Shown in pieces: positions 7,981 through 14,729 of a DNA stretch of 24,088 nt. The notes under the pieces are model-generated. The model saw nothing but the letters and a program-made list of their open reading frames with translations. It was not told the DNA's origin and searched no databases. The DNA comes from a virus, in IMG/VR virus record IMGVR_UViG_3300036883_000008, positions 1-24,088 of that record, one strand, 5' to 3'. Positions within the stretch are counted from its first letter, which is position 1. Every line of letters starts with the position of its first letter. The translations under genes and the position numbers were made by a program.

Positions 7981-10900
7981 CTATGCCGCGAAACTCAACT
8001 TTTTCATATGTGCGAGGTCAGGCCCGGCCTCGGCGTCGGCCGTGAACTGCAACGGCGGTATCCAGCCCATCTCATGCAACGGTAGGTTCGCCATGATCTC
8101 GACGATGCGCGCCGCCCACAACTGATGATCCTGCTCGGGGACGTAGGCGATCAAGGCGTCGTGGATCGTCGCCACCATTTCGATTTCGCCGTTCGGATAG
8201 GCGTCGTCGATCAGCGCCACGGCCCACAACATCATGTCGTTCAAGCAGGACTGGATCGGCGAATTGATCGCTTGCCGTTCGGCCTTGGATTTTACGAACC
8301 GGTCCCAACTGCGGATCATCGGTAGATGACGGATGCGGCCGAGCGGCGAGCGCACCATCTGGCTGACCCTGACGATCTCGCGCTGATTGTCGTGGTAGTC
8401 GAGCAGGCCCGGGTAAAGCTTGAAGAAGGCGTCGCGCATCTTGGTCGCTTCCTCAAGCGTGATCTTGAGGCCGTAAGCCGCCCATGCGTAGGCTTGGAAG
8501 CCCTCGGCCGACATGCCGTAGAGAAGGCCGAAGTTCGCCGGCTTTGCGTTGCCACGATACTTCTCGAACAGCGCGGCGAGGGCCGTGTCCGTATGATCCT
8601 TCCACGTCAGGAACTCCTGAACGTCGACCTGCGCCAGCTTGGCCCCGGTGACGGCGTGGAGGTCGAGCCCTTCGAGATAAGCGTTGATCATGGTCGGCTC
8701 GGGCGCGACGCAGGCCACGACCTTGAGCTCGCCTTGGCTGTAATCGACGGACAAGCAAACCTTGCCCTTAGGCGCGGGATAGCACGCGCGCAGCTTCTTG
8801 GCCCAAGTCGTCTTCTTGGGCAGGGTGTTGTGTACGACAAGACCGTTCGCCACAAACGAGTGGCAATCCTCGATTGTAAGATCGAAAGTTTCCTCTCTAC
8901 CGGCGTAGGTTACGGAGACGACGTGGTCTTCTTCGAAAGCGGTCCAGTCCGCCTCTTCTCCGACGCCAATGCTGCTTCCATAGGGAGACCGACACTTAGC
9001 CGATAATGCAGCATCCCACGCGATATGCCCGCATCCTTCGCCCACTGGGCTTCCGTCTTGGTATGCCCGTTGTGCGTAATAAACTTCGTGATAGCTCTGT
9101 TCGACTGTTGTTGTGTTGGCGTAGCCCATCGGCAATTCGCCTTCGAATACCCTTTCGTGTTGTCTGAACGGTCCAATGACGTGCCCGGAGGGCGAGGCCC
9201 CATGTCTTTCAAAAACGTCTCGAACTTCTCCCACGTTGGATCGTAGTTGATTCCATTCGCGCCGTAGCGGGCATAGTCCTTGCTCCCCGTAGAGGAACAT
9301 CTGTTCTTCATCGCGGTCCAAGAATGATACTCTCGGCTCACTGAGCCTCCCGCTGAGTGCCCGTGTTTCTTTGCGTTCTGGTTTCCAAACAAAGCAGGCA
9401 TCCCCGATCTCCAGTAGGTCCGTCCTAACCCAACCACGTCGCGTCAGTATCGGATGGTTGCCTGTGCAGATTACTTCTACGCCAGACACTGTTCGAACTC
9501 TAAAAACCGGCCGAACACCGTTGCGGTAAACACCTATGACGTTACGCCACGCGCCCGTGTGCGTCAGAACTTTATATCCGTGGCCACCAACTTCAACTAT
9601 TGCATCGAGACGAACAGGTCCGACAGATGTCGTGACCACCGTCTCGCCTACCATGCACTGGATCGCCACGTCCTTGGCCGACAAGCGGCCGGTGTTCGTG
9701 CCGCTCTCATTATCGGCCTCGTCGTTGAAATCGCCCTTGTAGAGCATGAAGGTCGGATGGAACCGGCCGTCGGGCCGAAGGTGCTTCAAGAAGCCGTCGA
9801 CAAAGGTCGAGAGGGTCTTGGACGCGCTGTCGCCCTCGGTCATAGCCGCGACCATCGCCTTGGCGTCCGGGTTGTCGGCGAACTGGCGCAAGTGCGCCTT
9901 GGCCAGCGATGGCTCCTTGGTCTTCTCCGTGACCTCCTTCGGCGTCAGGTTCAGCCCGCGCGGCGAGAAGAAGTATTCCTTCACGATCGAGGGCAGCATC
10001 GGGTTCTTGCCTTGCGCGATCTGCTCCTCGATCCGCTCGCGGTATTTCGTCCGCATCATGGTCGGGAGCAGCGACAGCTGCCGGTCCGTGCTGGCCTTGA
10101 TGACGCCGCGCAGCTCCTCGCGCAGCGCGTGCATCTTCTCCACGTCGACGACGATGCCGTTGCGCTCGATCTTCTCGAAGGCCCGGGCGGCAGGGTGCAA
10201 AATCTTGACGTAGAAGCGGGTCAGCTGATGATCCTCGGTCAGCTCGTCCCGCAAAGTGTCCGCCACCTGATGGCAGGCGTCAGTGTCGCCGCCCGCGTAA
10301 GGCAAGAGATCATCGAGCGGGATGTCCTCCATCTTGCCCTTGTCGTATTTGCTGTTCAGGTCGTCGTCATAGCCGCCCATGGACGTATAGACCTTGGCGT
10401 GCAAGTTGAGGCTGTTCGAACGGTTCTCGTCTAGGATGGAGCCGACCAGCAGCGTGTCGAACTTGAAGTTCGTGCAGTGGATGCCCCACTTCGTCTCGAT
10501 CCATACGAGGTCGAATTTGAGGTTCGCGCCGCGCAATTTGACCTTGGGCGAGGTTAGGAGCCAGTTGATCTGCTCGAACAGCGACGGCCCGCTGTTAGGG
10601 ATGGGGACCGGCGTCTTCGACGAGTGCAAATACAGGACGGCGGAGTGACCCGCCTCGACCGTGAACGAGATCGAGACAAGGTCTCGCTCGGGATACCACG
10701 GGTAGAGACCCATCGTCTCCGTATCCATGGTGACGTCGACCGGCTTGCCATTAATTGCAAACTTGGCCTCGACCTTCTCGATGATAGGTAGAAAGGTGCC
10801 GACCCACTCATACTTCCCGATCACGGGCTTGAGCCCGCCCGTCGTCATGAGACGGTGCGCCAGACGCACGTCCCAATCCATGACCGCCTTCTTGTCGAAC

Positions 10901-11208
10901 TCGGTCTGCGTCAGCGCCGGGTCGAAGGTCACGAGGTAATGTCCGCCGCTCTCGCGCTTGATCGGGGTCTCCCGCAGCGAATTGAGCGTGCGGCCCTTGT
11001 GCACGATGCCGGCCTTGCGGAGCGTGTCGAGTGGTTTATTGCCGGCCACAAGCACGACGTCGCCCGCGCCCGGTTCGGGCGGGACGGCGAACTCACTCCA
11101 AGGAGCGAAGCTGTGCTTGGGAATGTTGGGGCGGAACGACTTCAAGGATTGCGCGAAGGTGAGGTTGATCAGCTCCTGCTTCGCGGCGGTCCAGAATATC
11201 AGAGACAT
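7981..11208 (-). CDS. Family A DNA polymerase with 3'-5' exonuclease, interrupted by an intein
   Basis: A 1075-residue precursor whose extein is about 798 residues. It replicates phage DNA. The exonuclease motifs are present: MDTETMGL (Asp162/Glu164), ANLKFDLVW (Asn229, Asp233) and YAGGDTD (Asp308). The polymerase motifs are motif A SVDYSQGE (Asp822, Glu827), motif B RGNAKPANFGLLYG (Arg885 to Gly898, with Lys889, Phe893 and Tyr897) and motif C IHDA (His1016/Asp1017). There is no 5' nuclease domain. The intein interrupts just after TGRLSAKDVAIQ, a highly conserved DNA-contact segment, as is usual for inteins. ATG 11208 has GGAGAG eight bases upstream, lying inside the end of the preceding HNH gene. 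A polymerase between terminase and portal is unusual. A palindrome copy lies within codons 151-154 (AING). Confidence 0.93.
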   Translation of the reverse strand: MSLIFWTAAKQELINLTFAQSLKSFRPNIPKHSFAPWSEFAVPPEPGAGDVVLVAGNKPLDTLRKAGIVHKGRTLNSLRETPIKRESGGHYLVTFDPALTQTEFDKKAVMDWDVRLAHRLMTTGGLKPVIGKYEWVGTFLPIIEKVEAKFAINGKPVDVTMDTETMGLYPWYPERDLVSISFTVEAGHSAVLYLHSSKTPVPIPNSGPSLFEQINWLLTSPKVKLRGANLKFDLVWIETKWGIHCTNFKFDTLLVGSILDENRSNSLNLHAKVYTSMGGYDDDLNSKYDKGKMEDIPLDDLLPYAGGDTDACHQVADTLRDELTEDHQLTRFYVKILHPAARAFEKIERNGIVVDVEKMHALREELRGVIKASTDRQLSLLPTMMRTKYRERIEEQIAQGKNPMLPSIVKEYFFSPRGLNLTPKEVTEKTKEPSLAKAHLRQFADNPDAKAMVAAMTEGDSASKTLSTFVDGFLKHLRPDGRFHPTFMLYKGDFNDEADNESGTNTGRLSAKDVAIQCMVGETVVTTSVGPVRLDAIVEVGGHGYKVLTHTGAWRNVIGVYRNGVRPVFRVRTVSGVEVICTGNHPILTRRGWVRTDLLEIGDACFVWKPERKETRALSGRLSEPRVSFLDRDEEQMFLYGEQGLCPLRREWNQLRSNVGEVRDVFERHGASPSGHVIGPFRQHERVFEGELPMGYANTTTVEQSYHEVYYAQRAYQDGSPVGEGCGHIAWDAALSAKCRSPYGSSIGVGEEADWTAFEEDHVVSVTYAGREETFDLTIEDCHSFVANGLVVHNTLPKKTTWAKKLRACYPAPKGKVCLSVDYSQGELKVVACVAPEPTMINAYLEGLDLHAVTGAKLAQVDVQEFLTWKDHTDTALAALFEKYRGNAKPANFGLLYGMSAEGFQAYAWAAYGLKITLEEATKMRDAFFKLYPGLLDYHDNQREIVRVSQMVRSPLGRIRHLPMIRSWDRFVKSKAERQAINSPIQSCLNDMMLWAVALIDDAYPNGEIEMVATIHDALIAYVPEQDHQLWAARIVEIMANLPLHEMGWIPPLQFTADAEAGPDLAHMKKLSFAA
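8827..9657 (-). other. Intein of 277 residues in the DNA polymerase
   Basis: Precursor residues 518-794. All splicing parts are visible: Cys1 (CMVGETVV, block A), T-G-N-H in block B at intein residues 65-68, block F (FDLTIEDCHSFVANG), the C-terminal His-Asn pair (VVHN) and Thr as the first residue after the junction. It should therefore be able to splice as a standard class 1 intein. The middle, intein residues about 86-249, shows no LAGLIDADG or HNH motif in the intein frame. That stretch instead carries a separate endonuclease gene in another frame, so the intein-frame sequence there is probably an untargeted by-product that must only stay free of stops. Confidence 0.9.
8910..9401 (-). CDS. 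HNH-type homing endonuclease nested out of frame inside the intein
   Basis: A 163-residue protein shifted by one base relative to the polymerase frame. It starts MPALFGNQNAKKHGHSAGGS, with GGAG six bases before the ATG at 9401. Conserved features of a phage endonuclease family follow in order: YHSWTAMKNRC (about 26-36), YARYGANGI, then DMGPRPPGTSLDR, then NCRWATPTQQQ, and a C-terminal helix-turn-helix-like part (EAQWAKDAGISRGMLHYRL). The same family is represented by the decayed copy near 13300. It occupies exactly the slot where in-frame endonucleases usually sit in inteins. The family match in this frame, against no match in the intein frame, shows that this frame is the coding one. Cleavage of an intein-free polymerase gene is the expected role but is inferred. 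Confidence 0.85.
   Translation of the reverse strand: MPALFGNQNAKKHGHSAGGSVSREYHSWTAMKNRCSSTGSKDYARYGANGINYDPTWEKFETFLKDMGPRPPGTSLDRSDNTKGYSKANCRWATPTQQQSNRAITKFITHNGHTKTEAQWAKDAGISRGMLHYRLSVGLPMEAALASEKRRTGPLSKKTTSSP
10746..10767. repeat. 14-bp palindrome copy 5 (TGCCATTAATTGCA) within a 22-bp repeat
   Basis: The palindrome variant occupies 10746-10759 inside the polymerase gene, at the edge of the exonuclease domain. It is followed by AACTTGGC, and the whole 22 bases are identical to those at 11691-11712, which overlap the start of the HNH gene next door. Confidence 0.8.
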
Positions 11209-11696
11209 GCGGTAAACTCTCCATCCAGCGGGACGGCGGCATCATTATAAGCCGCGCCTGCCGCTTCCTTTTCAACGAAGAACCCAAGTGAACGCCGAAC
11301 TCCATTCCGCATTATCCGCACACGATAGAGGCCACGGGATGCGTCGTAATGCACGCCCTTCAAGCCGGTGCTGTTGTTTTTTGCCAAACTCCTGTTCGCG
11401 CAATTCTGCTGTTGTGTGGCGTGCCGCAAGTTCGCATAGCGGGCGTCCGTGCGCGTCCGGTTCTTGTGGTCGACCAATTTGGTTGGCCATTTGCCCTCCA
11501 CGTAGAAGACGGCCAATCGTGAGAGCATGTAACGCTTCCCGTCGATCCTGATCTGGCTATAACCGTCGGGTCGAACTGCCCCGGCGACACTACCGACCTT
11601 GACGCGATTGTTCGGCGAGACGCGCCAGCGAAACACCCCGGTCGCGGGGTCGTAATCAAGTAGCTCTAACAGTCGCTCGTGCGTCAAACATGCCAT
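11199..11696 (-). CDS. HNH homing endonuclease with AP2 DNA-binding domain
   Basis: A 165-residue protein starting MACLTHERLLELLDYDPATG. Residues 1-60 carry the family N-terminus (TGVFRWRVS, then YMLSRLAVFYVEGKWP). The HNH core is VDHKNRTRTDARYANLRHAT (about 70-90), followed by an AP2 DNA-binding domain with STGLKGVHYDASRGLYRVRI. It ends LDGEFTACL. The AP2-HNH gene at 20278-20796 is a clear paralog. Its ATG lies inside a palindrome copy and has no obvious ribosome site, so expression may be weak or controlled through that site. The codons for GEF supply the GGAGAG ribosome site of the polymerase, whose ATG overlaps this gene's end by ten bases. Such proteins cut near the insertion site in genomes lacking the gene. 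Confidence 0.85.
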   Translation of the reverse strand: MACLTHERLLELLDYDPATGVFRWRVSPNNRVKVGSVAGAVRPDGYSQIRIDGKRYMLSRLAVFYVEGKWPTKLVDHKNRTRTDARYANLRHATQQQNCANRSLAKNNSTGLKGVHYDASRGLYRVRIMRNGVRRSLGFFVEKEAAGAAYNDAAVPLDGEFTACL

Positions 11697-11712
11697 TAAT
11701 TGCAAACTTGGC
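11691..11712. repeat. 14-bp palindrome copy 6 (TGCCATTAATTGCA) within a 22-bp repeat
   Basis: The palindrome variant at 11691-11704 contains the ATG of the AP2-HNH gene on the minus strand (11696-11694). With the next eight bases it is identical to 10746-10767 inside the polymerase gene. Confidence 0.8.
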
Positions 11713-11719
11713 TCACAGG

Positions 11720-12130
11720 TCACATTGGCTCCCATTTGGTCGTGTTGACGCGGCGATAGGATTTGACGACCGCGCTGCCGAGCAGCTCCAGCGCCTCCCC
11801 GCGCGTCTTCGGTTTCTTCTTGTCCAGCCACGTGTCGAGCTGGTCCATCTTGGCGAGGTTCAGCACGTGGACCGTGCACCTTTGCGGCCCGCTTTCACTG
11901 ATGACGACGAGCAAGGCGAGATTGCCGAGCACGTTGACGGCGGCGAAAATGCACTCGGGCAGCAGCAGCGAGCCGGCGATCTTCGGCTTCAAGGGGAGGG
12001 AGAGGTCGCCAAGGAACATCGCGCGCTCGGCCTTGCCGGATAGCTTGCCGGTCGCGTAATCGAGCTCGACGGTCATCCCGAGAATGTCCGCGACGCTGTA
12101 AAGGTCCGACTTGTTCACTTGAAAGTCCAC
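11720..12130 (-). CDS. Unknown protein, 136 residues
   Basis: The start is a GTG at 12130 with GGGAGG five bases upstream, overlapping the previous gene's end by 16 bases. The sequence (VDFQVNKSDLYSVADILGMT and onwards) has a strand-rich middle (GSLLLPECIFAAVNVLGNLA, ALLVVISES) and a charged, helical C-terminus (WLDKKKPKTRGEALELLG). I see no catalytic motif, signal peptide or convincing membrane segment. It belongs to a tight three-gene run with the two unknown genes upstream, which suggests a shared role. I do not recognise the family. Confidence 0.7.
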   Translation of the reverse strand: MDFQVNKSDLYSVADILGMTVELDYATGKLSGKAERAMFLGDLSLPLKPKIAGSLLLPECIFAAVNVLGNLALLVVISESGPQRCTVHVLNLAKMDQLDTWLDKKKPKTRGEALELLGSAVVKSYRRVNTTKWEPM

Positions 12131-12327
12131 GACAGCCTCCCCCCGTTACGCTTTGCACTCCAACGACCCAAGGTAACGCCAAGATAGGTCGCGACGAAAT
12201 CCTTGCGGTCCGCGCCGTCAGTCGCGACGCGCAGCACGACTGGTTCGTCCGACAAGCCATTGAACAGCGGGTCGGCCTCTAGGAGGTCGCCAACCTTCAA
12301 AGTCAGGAAGTCCTCAACGCTGATCAT
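12115..12327 (-). CDS. Unknown small protein, 70 residues
   Basis: It starts MISVEDFLTLKVGDLLEADP. The ATG at 12327 is two bases after the upstream stop codon, with GGGAG eight bases before it. Alternating hydrophobic and polar residues (VVLRVATDG, FVATYLGVTLGRW, GRLSWTFK) suggest a small all-beta barrel. There is no recognisable motif. It is translationally linked to both neighbours by overlap, so it is probably made in step with them. Confidence 0.7.
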   Translation of the reverse strand: MISVEDFLTLKVGDLLEADPLFNGLSDEPVVLRVATDGADRKDFVATYLGVTLGRWSAKRNGGRLSWTFK

Positions 12328-12328
12328 C

Positions 12329-13183
12329 TCAAGCTCCCTTGATCAGAGCGAGGTTCGGCATGGGCGTATCGAGCGTGACGCCGAGGCCCATCAGGACCGC
12401 GCCGAGCGTCTTGCTCGCGAGCACCATGTCGCCGCCGACGTTCAAGTGAACGCTGGCGTAATCCTTGCCGGCGTTGATGGTTATGCCGGCCTCCGAGATC
12501 GCGTTCTGATGCTTGGCGAGGCCCGGCCCCTCGATCCTGACCGACAAGCTGCCACCTTGGAGGCGGGCCGCGACGCGAATGTCCTTGTTGGCTCCGACCA
12601 TGTAATAGCGCGAGCCCACCGAGGTTCCGCGCACAGGCTGATACATCTTGTCGGCGTCGCGCAGCTTGACCGGGAAGGCGGTCTTGATCGCGTGGAGGTC
12701 GAACACGCCCCACGCCGACGACTGCTCGACGCCCTTAGCGGGGATAACGTGAAGCGGCGGCAGATGCGCCAGCGCGCCCGCGTCGACCATAGTGAGGGTC
12801 GGACCCCAACCCCCGTTCGAGATCGGCGTCTTCTCGATCCCGTCGCCCGGGTCCTCGTGAAGGACTACCATACCCTCGTCGACAATGAGCATCTCGCCGG
12901 CCGCGATCATCAGGTCCTGTATGGCCTTGGCGAGCGCGCCGCTGAGCGTGATCTTCTTCGTCAACGGGAGCTTGCCAGCGTTCAGCTGCTGCAAGTCGTC
13001 GATCGTGACCGGAACCTCTTTCAAGGTTTCCTTGCCGTGGTCGTCGATGAAATAGAAGGTGAACTTGTTAGACTTCAACTTGACGACTACTTGAGACTGA
13101 GCGAGCCAGTCGAAAGCCGACTGATTGATGCCGATCTTCTTGATGGCGCTCATACCATTCAAGGACTTGAAATTCAGAGCCAT
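12329..13183 (-). CDS. Unknown protein, 284 residues
   Basis: It starts MALNFKSLNGMSAIKKIGIN, and the ATG at 13183 has AAGGAGG five bases upstream. This is one of the strongest ribosome sites here, so the product may be abundant. The sequence is mixed alpha/beta, with no transmembrane segment, signal peptide or catalytic motif I can name. Residues 100-125 hold a strand pair (EMLIVDEGMVVLHEDPGDG), and later parts are glycine-rich. Its ribosome site sits within the end of a decayed HNH gene. Expected abundance and the following small genes suggest an early or structural accessory role, but I do not recognise the family. Confidence 0.75.
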   Translation of the reverse strand: MALNFKSLNGMSAIKKIGINQSAFDWLAQSQVVVKLKSNKFTFYFIDDHGKETLKEVPVTIDDLQQLNAGKLPLTKKITLSGALAKAIQDLMIAAGEMLIVDEGMVVLHEDPGDGIEKTPISNGGWGPTLTMVDAGALAHLPPLHVIPAKGVEQSSAWGVFDLHAIKTAFPVKLRDADKMYQPVRGTSVGSRYYMVGANKDIRVAARLQGGSLSVRIEGPGLAKHQNAISEAGITINAGKDYASVHLNVGGDMVLASKTLGAVLMGLGVTLDTPMPNLALIKGA

Positions 13184-13184
13184 A

Positions 13185-13447
13185 TCAACCTCCTTGTTGG
13201 TTGGCTTTCGTAAGTGCTTGTTCAAGGCTCAAGCCTTTAGACAGACGCCGCAGCAACGTCGTTTTCGGAACCCCATAGAGCTTTTCGCCCCATACTTGTG
13301 AAAGCTGACGTGCTTCGGGTTTAAGCAACGCTCAATCATCCGTTTCCACGATATATAGGTGGCCGTAGGCCCTCCTTTTGATGGTCTTGAATGTCCGTGT
13401 TTGAGCACTTTCAAATCCCTCCTTGGACAGCGTGGACACAGCTTCAT
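13185..13447 (-). pseudogene. Decayed HNH-type homing endonuclease with an internal deletion
   Basis: The first frame from ATG 13447 (MKLCPRCPRRDLKVLKHGHS) gives the normal N-terminus of the family, including TYISWKRMIERC and FHKYG. It then leaves the family pattern and stops at 13229. The family's C-terminus continues in the +1 frame: KLYGVPKTTLLRRLSKGLSL followed by EQALTKANQQGG and a stop at 13185. The middle with the catalytic DMG, SLDR and NCRWAT motifs, seen intact in the intein-nested relative, is missing. The gene has therefore lost about 70-80 residues and a frame. A zinc-finger-like CPRC near the start remains. It lies between a palindrome copy and the strongly translated gene downstream. 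Confidence 0.8.
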
Positions 13448-13481
13448 TCTACTCCCCGGCCGCTCGCCGACAACAAGAAAA

Positions 13482-13495
13482 TGCAATTGATTGCA
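13482..13495. repeat. 14-bp palindrome copy 7, TGCAATTGATTGCA
   Basis: G-centred variant in the 65-base gap between the stop of a phosphatase gene and the decayed HNH gene. The bases just after it on the plus strand (CG) are also shared with copies 1 and 13. Confidence 0.85.
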
Positions 13496-13512
13496 CGCGC
13501 CTCGCCGTATAC

Positions 13513-14274
13513 TTACCAAATTCCGCCCTGTCCCGGGAGCGGCGCGAACCTATCCTTGCCCGCGCTCTTGGCGGGAGAATAGTTGACGGTCTTCGACACG
13601 ACCGAGGTCGACCCGCTCTTGTGCCCCTTGGCCTTCTTGATCCCGAACTGATCGGTCAGGAACTTGGTCTGCGTCGCGCTCTCGACCGCCTTGTGGCAGT
13701 AATTCTTGCGCACGTATTCGACCGCGTCCTGCTCGCCGAAGAGGCTGACGAGCGCCGCGAGGAAGGTTCCGGTCCGCCCGTGCCCGCCGATGCAGCCGGC
13801 ATGTATCTTGGCCTTCTTCGCCAGCTGCTTCTTCACCCATTCGACCATCCGCCGAAATTCCTCGGCGTCCTTGGGCACTCCCATGTCGGGAATGAGGAAG
13901 CGGACCTCGTCGCCCTTGATCCAATGGAACTTTTTGTTCATCTCCTTCATCGTGCTATCGAAGCCGATGTAAATGTCGGCGTCCTTGACGATCGGCGCGG
14001 AGCACGAGCCGCCATAGATCACGAACTCCGTCCCGGGCAGCTTGAGCGGCGGGTGGCTCTCATAGCAGCGCGCGAAGCCGCCGCCGAACGACCCGTCGTT
14101 GTAATAGACGCCCTTGTCGTCGTGAAGGTTGTCGTAAATCTTCGAGATCGCCGGATCATTGGCCAGCTTGCGTACCTTCTTCTCGAACTCGCTCCAATCG
14201 TCCACGTGACTGCCCCCCCGACGACCGGAACTGCGGTTCGTAAAGTCCATCGAATTTAACCCCTTGCGCGACAT
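13513..14274 (-). CDS. Tyrosine/dual-specificity-type protein phosphatase 1
   Basis: A 253-residue protein. The C-x5-R-T loop is HAGCIGGHGRTG, giving a cysteine phospho-enzyme and the phosphate-holding arginine. An Asp in IPDMGVPKD, about 35 residues earlier, is a candidate general acid. A conserved pattern, EYVRKNYCHKAVES, follows. The residue before the cysteine is glycine rather than the usual histidine, as in the paralog at 15907-16419, so this may be a phage subgroup. The N-terminal 100 residues are extra relative to the paralog. The C-terminal 35 residues are Ser/Lys-rich and disordered. The start at 14274 has AAGGAGG five bases upstream. The substrate is unknown. Confidence 0.8.
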   Translation of the reverse strand: MSRKGLNSMDFTNRSSGRRGGSHVDDWSEFEKKVRKLANDPAISKIYDNLHDDKGVYYNDGSFGGGFARCYESHPPLKLPGTEFVIYGGSCSAPIVKDADIYIGFDSTMKEMNKKFHWIKGDEVRFLIPDMGVPKDAEEFRRMVEWVKKQLAKKAKIHAGCIGGHGRTGTFLAALVSLFGEQDAVEYVRKNYCHKAVESATQTKFLTDQFGIKKAKGHKSGSTSVVSKTVNYSPAKSAGKDRFAPLPGQGGIW

Positions 14275-14288
14275 GTCGCCCTCCTTGG

Positions 14289-14729
14289 CTAGACGCCCCA
14301 ACAACGCAACCGCCACCGTTCGCGGGCGCTGGTTCGATTACACTCGCGGCAAATGCGTTTGCCGTTATAGATTGCCGTATTCTCGTCCGTGTAGGCGTGT
14401 CCGTGCGGGCAATGCGTCTTATCCCGCTGAAACGCTGAATGATCGTGCACCGCCAGATGGTCAGCGCGCGTCTTGCGCTCCAAATGCTCTGGAAATATGC
14501 ACGGCTTGTTCTCGCAAATGTGGTGCACGTCATCATCACCCGGGTCTTCGACCAGAGCAGCGAACACTAAACGCGCCGCTGGCCAGCACACCCCTTTGAA
14601 CTGCACATACGGCCGATCTTTCTTCCCCGGGTCAAGAACAAGACACTCGCCATCTGGCGTCGCGATCGACAGCAGATGCTTCGCCATCGTGACAATGTCT
14701 TTGGGACGAATGTGCTTGCGGACGCTCAT
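14289..14729 (-). CDS. HNH endonuclease with C-terminal zinc finger
   Basis: A 146-residue protein starting MSVRKHIRPKDIVTMAKHLL, coupled to the previous gene by an ATGA overlap. The HNH core is VHHICENKPCIFPEHLE (about 88-104), with paired cysteines that likely hold a structural metal. The C-terminus has HCPHGHAYTDENTAIYNGKR and ICREC, a C-x-H-x-H plus C-x2-C zinc finger common in phage homing endonucleases. It lies between an unknown gene and a phosphatase and ends 15 bases before the latter's start. No palindrome copy adjoins it, unlike two other HNH genes here. It is probably a free-standing homing endonuclease. Confidence 0.85.
   Translation of the reverse strand: MSVRKHIRPKDIVTMAKHLLSIATPDGECLVLDPGKKDRPYVQFKGVCWPAARLVFAALVEDPGDDDVHHICENKPCIFPEHLERKTRADHLAVHDHSAFQRDKTHCPHGHAYTDENTAIYNGKRICRECNRTSARERWRLRCWGV

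Noticed and set aside
8910-9401. An in-frame endonuclease domain in the intein
   Set aside because: The intein-frame translation of this stretch has no LAGLIDADG or HNH pattern. The other frame matches an endonuclease family throughout.
11199-11720. A group I intron around the AP2-HNH gene
   Set aside because: No split protein spans the region. The upstream gene and the polymerase each have plausible own ends, and no conserved intron core was seen.
13229-13447. The first frame of the HNH remnant as an intact short gene of 72 residues
   Set aside because: The family C-terminus is readable in the next frame and the catalytic middle is missing, so decay explains it better.
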